Under the pieces are notes generated by a model. That model had not been told where the DNA came from. It was given only the letters and a program-made list of their open reading frames with translations, and made no database searches. Below, one piece after another: positions 35,301 through 36,355 of a stretch of DNA of 36,355 bases; position 1 is the first letter of the stretch; the number at the start of each line of letters is the position of its first letter. The position numbers and the translations under genes are program-made. Origin of the DNA: a virus; IMG/VR virus record IMGVR_UViG_3300032214_000321, positions 1 to 36,355 of that record; one strand, given 5' to 3'.

Positions 35301-36355
35301 AAGTACTACAGTAAATGCGTATTCAACAAACGGCGGCACATCTTGGACAGCAGGCGGCCCTCTACCTGGCGGAATAAGCGGAACCGCTGTTGAAGTGGCC
35401 TACGGTCGTTATAGTGGAAACGGGCGTTGGGTAGTTATTGGTACAGGTGGTGCAACTGCCTATTCTACAAATGGCGGCGTAAGTTGGATAGCCGGCGGAG
35501 CCTTGCCTGCAGGAACTTGGTCTAGCGTTAGTTATGGTCAGGGCGTGTGGGTAGCAGTTTCTACAGGTGCAACAACTACAGCTTATTCAGAAGATGGCGG
35601 AGTTACCTGGACCACAGGCGGCGCATTACCCGCAAGTTCAACTTGGATTAGTGTTGTCTATGGTAAAAATAAATTTGTTGCTGTAAGTTCGAGCGGTGCA
35701 GTAAACCCAGCCTACTCAGTAGATAAGGGAGTTACCTGGTCAAATACCGGTGTTGCTGGTTGGTTGAATCAAACAGTAACTAATGTTCGTTACGGACACG
35801 GAATATTTGTTGCGACAAATTCAACGGCCAACAATATGGTAAGCTCAGAAGACGGTATTAACTGGACTACACGAGCGATTACTCGATCATCTGGAACTGG
35901 AGCATTAGTAGCGGTTCAAGGCAATCCTAACCAATCAGGTATTTGGGCTATTATACCTTCAGCAAGCACAACAGCAGCTTCTAGTGCAGTAATAGGTGCT
36001 ACGGCAAAAGCTAGAGCATTTGTTTCCGATAGTAAGATTTTTGCTATTAGAATAGAAGATCCAGGATCAGCTTATAGTTCAGCTCCAACAATAACTATAA
36101 CAGATCCTAACAATCTATATGAAGCACCTACGTCGGTTAGAATTGGTAACGGTGTCTGTGCTAACGCAAGTTTCATAGATAGAGGTATTGGTTTTGATTC
36201 TGCATTTGTTGAGGAAGATAGTGGAGACGGTTATGCAGATAATTTCCAAAGCGGAAAATTTATGGGAGTTAAGAGATTAACTGGTATACCTAGAGCCGGA
36301 GCCAACGTAGTATTTGCTACACAGCCCGATACAGTTTATAAATTGGTTTCTGTGC
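29365..36355 (+). CDS. Giant modular tail-fibre/adhesin protein B, 3' end outside window
   Basis: The frame is open from ATG 29365 to the window end, at least 2330 residues. It begins MAEFKLGRIRFVWKAAW (protein A: MAEFKISRFRYTWKGNW). Seven CBM5/12-like repeats (about 11-443) are interrupted by a beta module (about 311-394). Then come YYVSNTGEDRPYPD...KPWKTIRYACEQVD (about 528-562) and four helical units with C.RD...DL.YGGN (about 573-642, 883-950, 1133-1199, 1265-1410). Further beta modules lie at about 1036-1109 and 1290-1369. The DPGWGPDD block is at about 1458-1570. Asp-box repeats (about 1876-2190) contain an inserted FTxIG module (1918-1969). It is larger than protein A by module gain. 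Late octamer and CGGAG precede it. Likely an adhesin or fibre. Confidence 0.85.
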   Translation, partial: MAEFKLGRIRFVWKAAWTTGATYYKDDVVRFGGKVYICQIGHTASADFNTDLDIVPTKWNLMNDGQRWRDDWTVGTAYEEGDLVKYGGTIYICIDGHTSAATIASGLEANSADWNTFIEGTDWKNDWAVSTRYKLNDIVRYGGINYICITGHTSAATATLGLENSSANWQVFSQGQEYLGTWATSTRYKLNDIVKYGAGLWICTNPHTASGTFSGDSGNWSQYVEGLEYENNWSNAVAYQPGDVVKYGGNNYVAKTQNTGSNPRTSSSNWDLFSEGLSYQETWSAGTSYKIGEVVQYGGNNYLAKTDSPSIDITVTATTGGATDTLTVSSTEGMVAGMAIRFTGGTFSGILQNARYYVTDVVSLTEFKISIAPGGSTFNLTTASGTMTATVAAEPANTTYWDILSSGIQWRGSWTDDIEYNVGDAVNFGANAYICILAHRAEGDDGSTIGTQGGGQANSRPDLDVTGTYWNVLSVGTETSVLTTTGDMVYYGGAGPTRLPVGTEGQVLRVSATGIPEWVTWGNTSHVYYVSNTGEDRPYPDCGATLDKPWKTIRYACEQVDNGPRNPNAQHLLELNRAFIQKEITAWIRYQVTNNVAPFTSSFDYDEYRCERDVGFIVDRLIWDIGHGGNLKMRAAAFSLLGAFGEAGEFSAAEESTPYVTLAAEADEGVAAYEQLKLLVADVLANEVPNTVYQNVGQDSTAVVAQYINTDYVAESGIIATTDELVDIVITALTDQDTDNLPERRVPNNTINIKTGIYRETLPIIVPAETVVIGDEVRSVNAGPAGSLISKDDAKYSIGALSRLETVVGQIILGTNVTESAGNTATQSIAFPYASTVEETDVKRLVRVMQHQIDFNIGTTHMESSADPTGYNSSFLSGFGDARKLLKENKEFIKDEITAWIAVNYPAVKYSKTKCRRDIGFIVDAISYDLTYGGKWSTLNAGLAYFDGNASTDLQIDSTEVAATAAAYSRMKTVIQQIIANTTVTKSTGNTASQWTDSTNLTGGSAANTTVGDLVDVIINIIQGDSTASLTPQINVTQIATLNTFTSATHGLAVGDAIVPRTTANGLTAGVKYWVAGTVNTNTFQLAATYGGTVLASFTNGSGLDLDFEIIDYPTATNGVTSTTALIGDAAILDSQQETIVSATTTYIATNYPALVYNSAKCQRDVRLILEAVMFDFMFNSNFKTREAAYSYLRATASDVFDLGQKAATRAAFTYVKTLAKSVVGTPTAANRIETLMTLLDDIVYGATNEGSICQTGVRAADWARLQLERNKDYIVSEIIAYGSATYSTTVTATSAATDLITCSDTSWMQRNAPIRFTGTTFGGINTGVTYYVQNVVSSTTFHISSIRNADSPLNIQSSGTGSMAVTLYYDTASCERDVSRYIDALKFDLQYPGNYKSRLAARYYSNAVNGSLEEDMYYLRNGTGVRNQTLAGLTGDLLAPNEYGTSRVSAGAYCSLDPGWGPDDFRTWIIGRSPYVQNVTTFGTAAIGQKIDGALHTGGNDSIVSNDFTQVISDGIGAWVTNNGRAELVSVFSYYAHIGYLAENGGRIRGTNGNNSYGDFGSVAEGFDANETPIVCQVDNRAFTATVGSVITDGIDKIWQFEFDNAGLDYTESSWTIAGGGSGAEVEQDDFRDGAVFQVRLLDNVDDSTTAPETDGNYGGFGYITNSNTAQGGTTTSITLAAVDDEITGAYVGMKVIVTSGAATGQVGIVSSFTAGTKVAAVTKESTGGAGWDHLVPGTAIVAPDASSTYIVEPRVSFTAPTYSSTSRTLATAQTYTDATYAPTFAVYTPISSTTSGSGTGATFTVVRKGTKYSALDIVAAGTGYDRLDTVTLAGTSLGGASTTNDITITITAVNSSTGAIQAIEFSGVGAGGRFAAVSSGSRTTNTSINGTSWTENLLSLPSTSNWVSVAAGKLTVLETAGAFVTGRSYVITSLGNTVFTSIGANANLVGTHFVASGAGSGTGTATPVANHLVAVSSSTTVNAYSTNGGTSWTAGGPLPGGISGTAVEVAYGRYSGNGRWVVIGTGGATAYSTNGGVSWIAGGALPAGTWSSVSYGQGVWVAVSTGATTTAYSEDGGVTWTTGGALPASSTWISVVYGKNKFVAVSSSGAVNPAYSVDKGVTWSNTGVAGWLNQTVTNVRYGHGIFVATNSTANNMVSSEDGINWTTRAITRSSGTGALVAVQGNPNQSGIWAIIPSASTTAASSAVIGATAKARAFVSDSKIFAIRIEDPGSAYSSAPTITITDPNNLYEAPTSVRIGNGVCANASFIDRGIGFDSAFVEEDSGDGYADNFQSGKFMGVKRLTGIPRAGANVVFATQPDTVYKLVSV
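33733..34075 (+). repeat. Copy B of the conserved DPGWGPDD block
   Basis: Partner of 26098-26455 in giant fibre B, with the same ordered phrases and close DNA identity around the codons for YVQNVTTFGT and GQKIDG. It could act as a recombination point between the two giant genes. Confidence 0.75.
35115..35268 (+). repeat. FTxIG module, copy inside an asp-box repeat of giant fibre B
   Basis: The module separates WVSVAAGK from LVAVSSSTTVNAYSTNGG. The neighbouring blades have these two parts directly joined (for example WISVVYGKNKFVAVSSSG), so the module appears inserted within one blade. Confidence 0.7.

Noticed and set aside
1-36355. CRISPR array, insertion sequence or diversity-generating retroelement
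   Set aside because: I saw no regular direct repeats with spacers, no transposase or reverse transcriptase, and no template/variable repeat pair; the repeats present are coding modules of fibre proteins.

Overview
This window looks like part of a T4-like (Straboviridae/Kyanoviridae-type) myovirus genome, most likely marine. The main evidence is a late head-morphogenesis block in T4 order: portal gp20, core protein gp67-like, prohead protease gp21, scaffold gp22, major capsid gp23. A gp46 recombination subunit and gp26/gp51 baseplate-hub genes are also present. The DNA is AT-rich. The long run of repeat-built fibre or structural proteins after gp23 resembles, from memory and unverified, cyanophages and SAR11-type myophages. 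The host cannot be read from the sequence.

Layout. 1-2116: end of a replication/recombination operon on the + strand (5'-truncated gp46, a small unknown gene, a GIY-YIG nuclease), with stop/start overlaps. 2117-2663: about 550 bases without a credible gene, ending in a run of hairpins and a T4-like late promoter. 2664-5537: three linked genes whose products share possible gp21 cleavage sites and a common C-terminal segment; they may be internal head proteins. 5534-6603: gp51-like and gp26 on the - strand, the former apparently starting at CTG. 6683-11245: a 1520-residue tape-measure-like protein carrying a GH19 muramidase/chitinase-like domain. 11258-17688: the head block, ending in a clear intrinsic terminator. 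17755-23764: small structural genes and fibre-like paralogues. 23781-36355: two giant paralogous fibre proteins, the second running off the window end.

How it works together. gp20 nucleates the prohead, gp22 and gp67-like form the core, gp23 forms the shell, and gp21 then cleaves at (L/I)-x-E sites that are visible in gp23, the gp67-like protein and the 2664-5537 cluster. gp26 and gp51 belong to baseplate hub assembly, and the tape-measure-like protein would sit in the tail tube. The fibre genes carry carbohydrate-binding-like repeats, asp-box (BNR-like) repeats and interchangeable modules, consistent with host recognition. Nine NNTAAATA octamers sit in front of late genes, as expected for a gp55-type late sigma factor.

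The most distinctive features are the module shuffling among fibre genes, the CTG-start gp51 gene, the opposed late promoters at 6617-6657, the hairpin cluster at 2488-2628, and the predicted protease-processed head-protein cluster.
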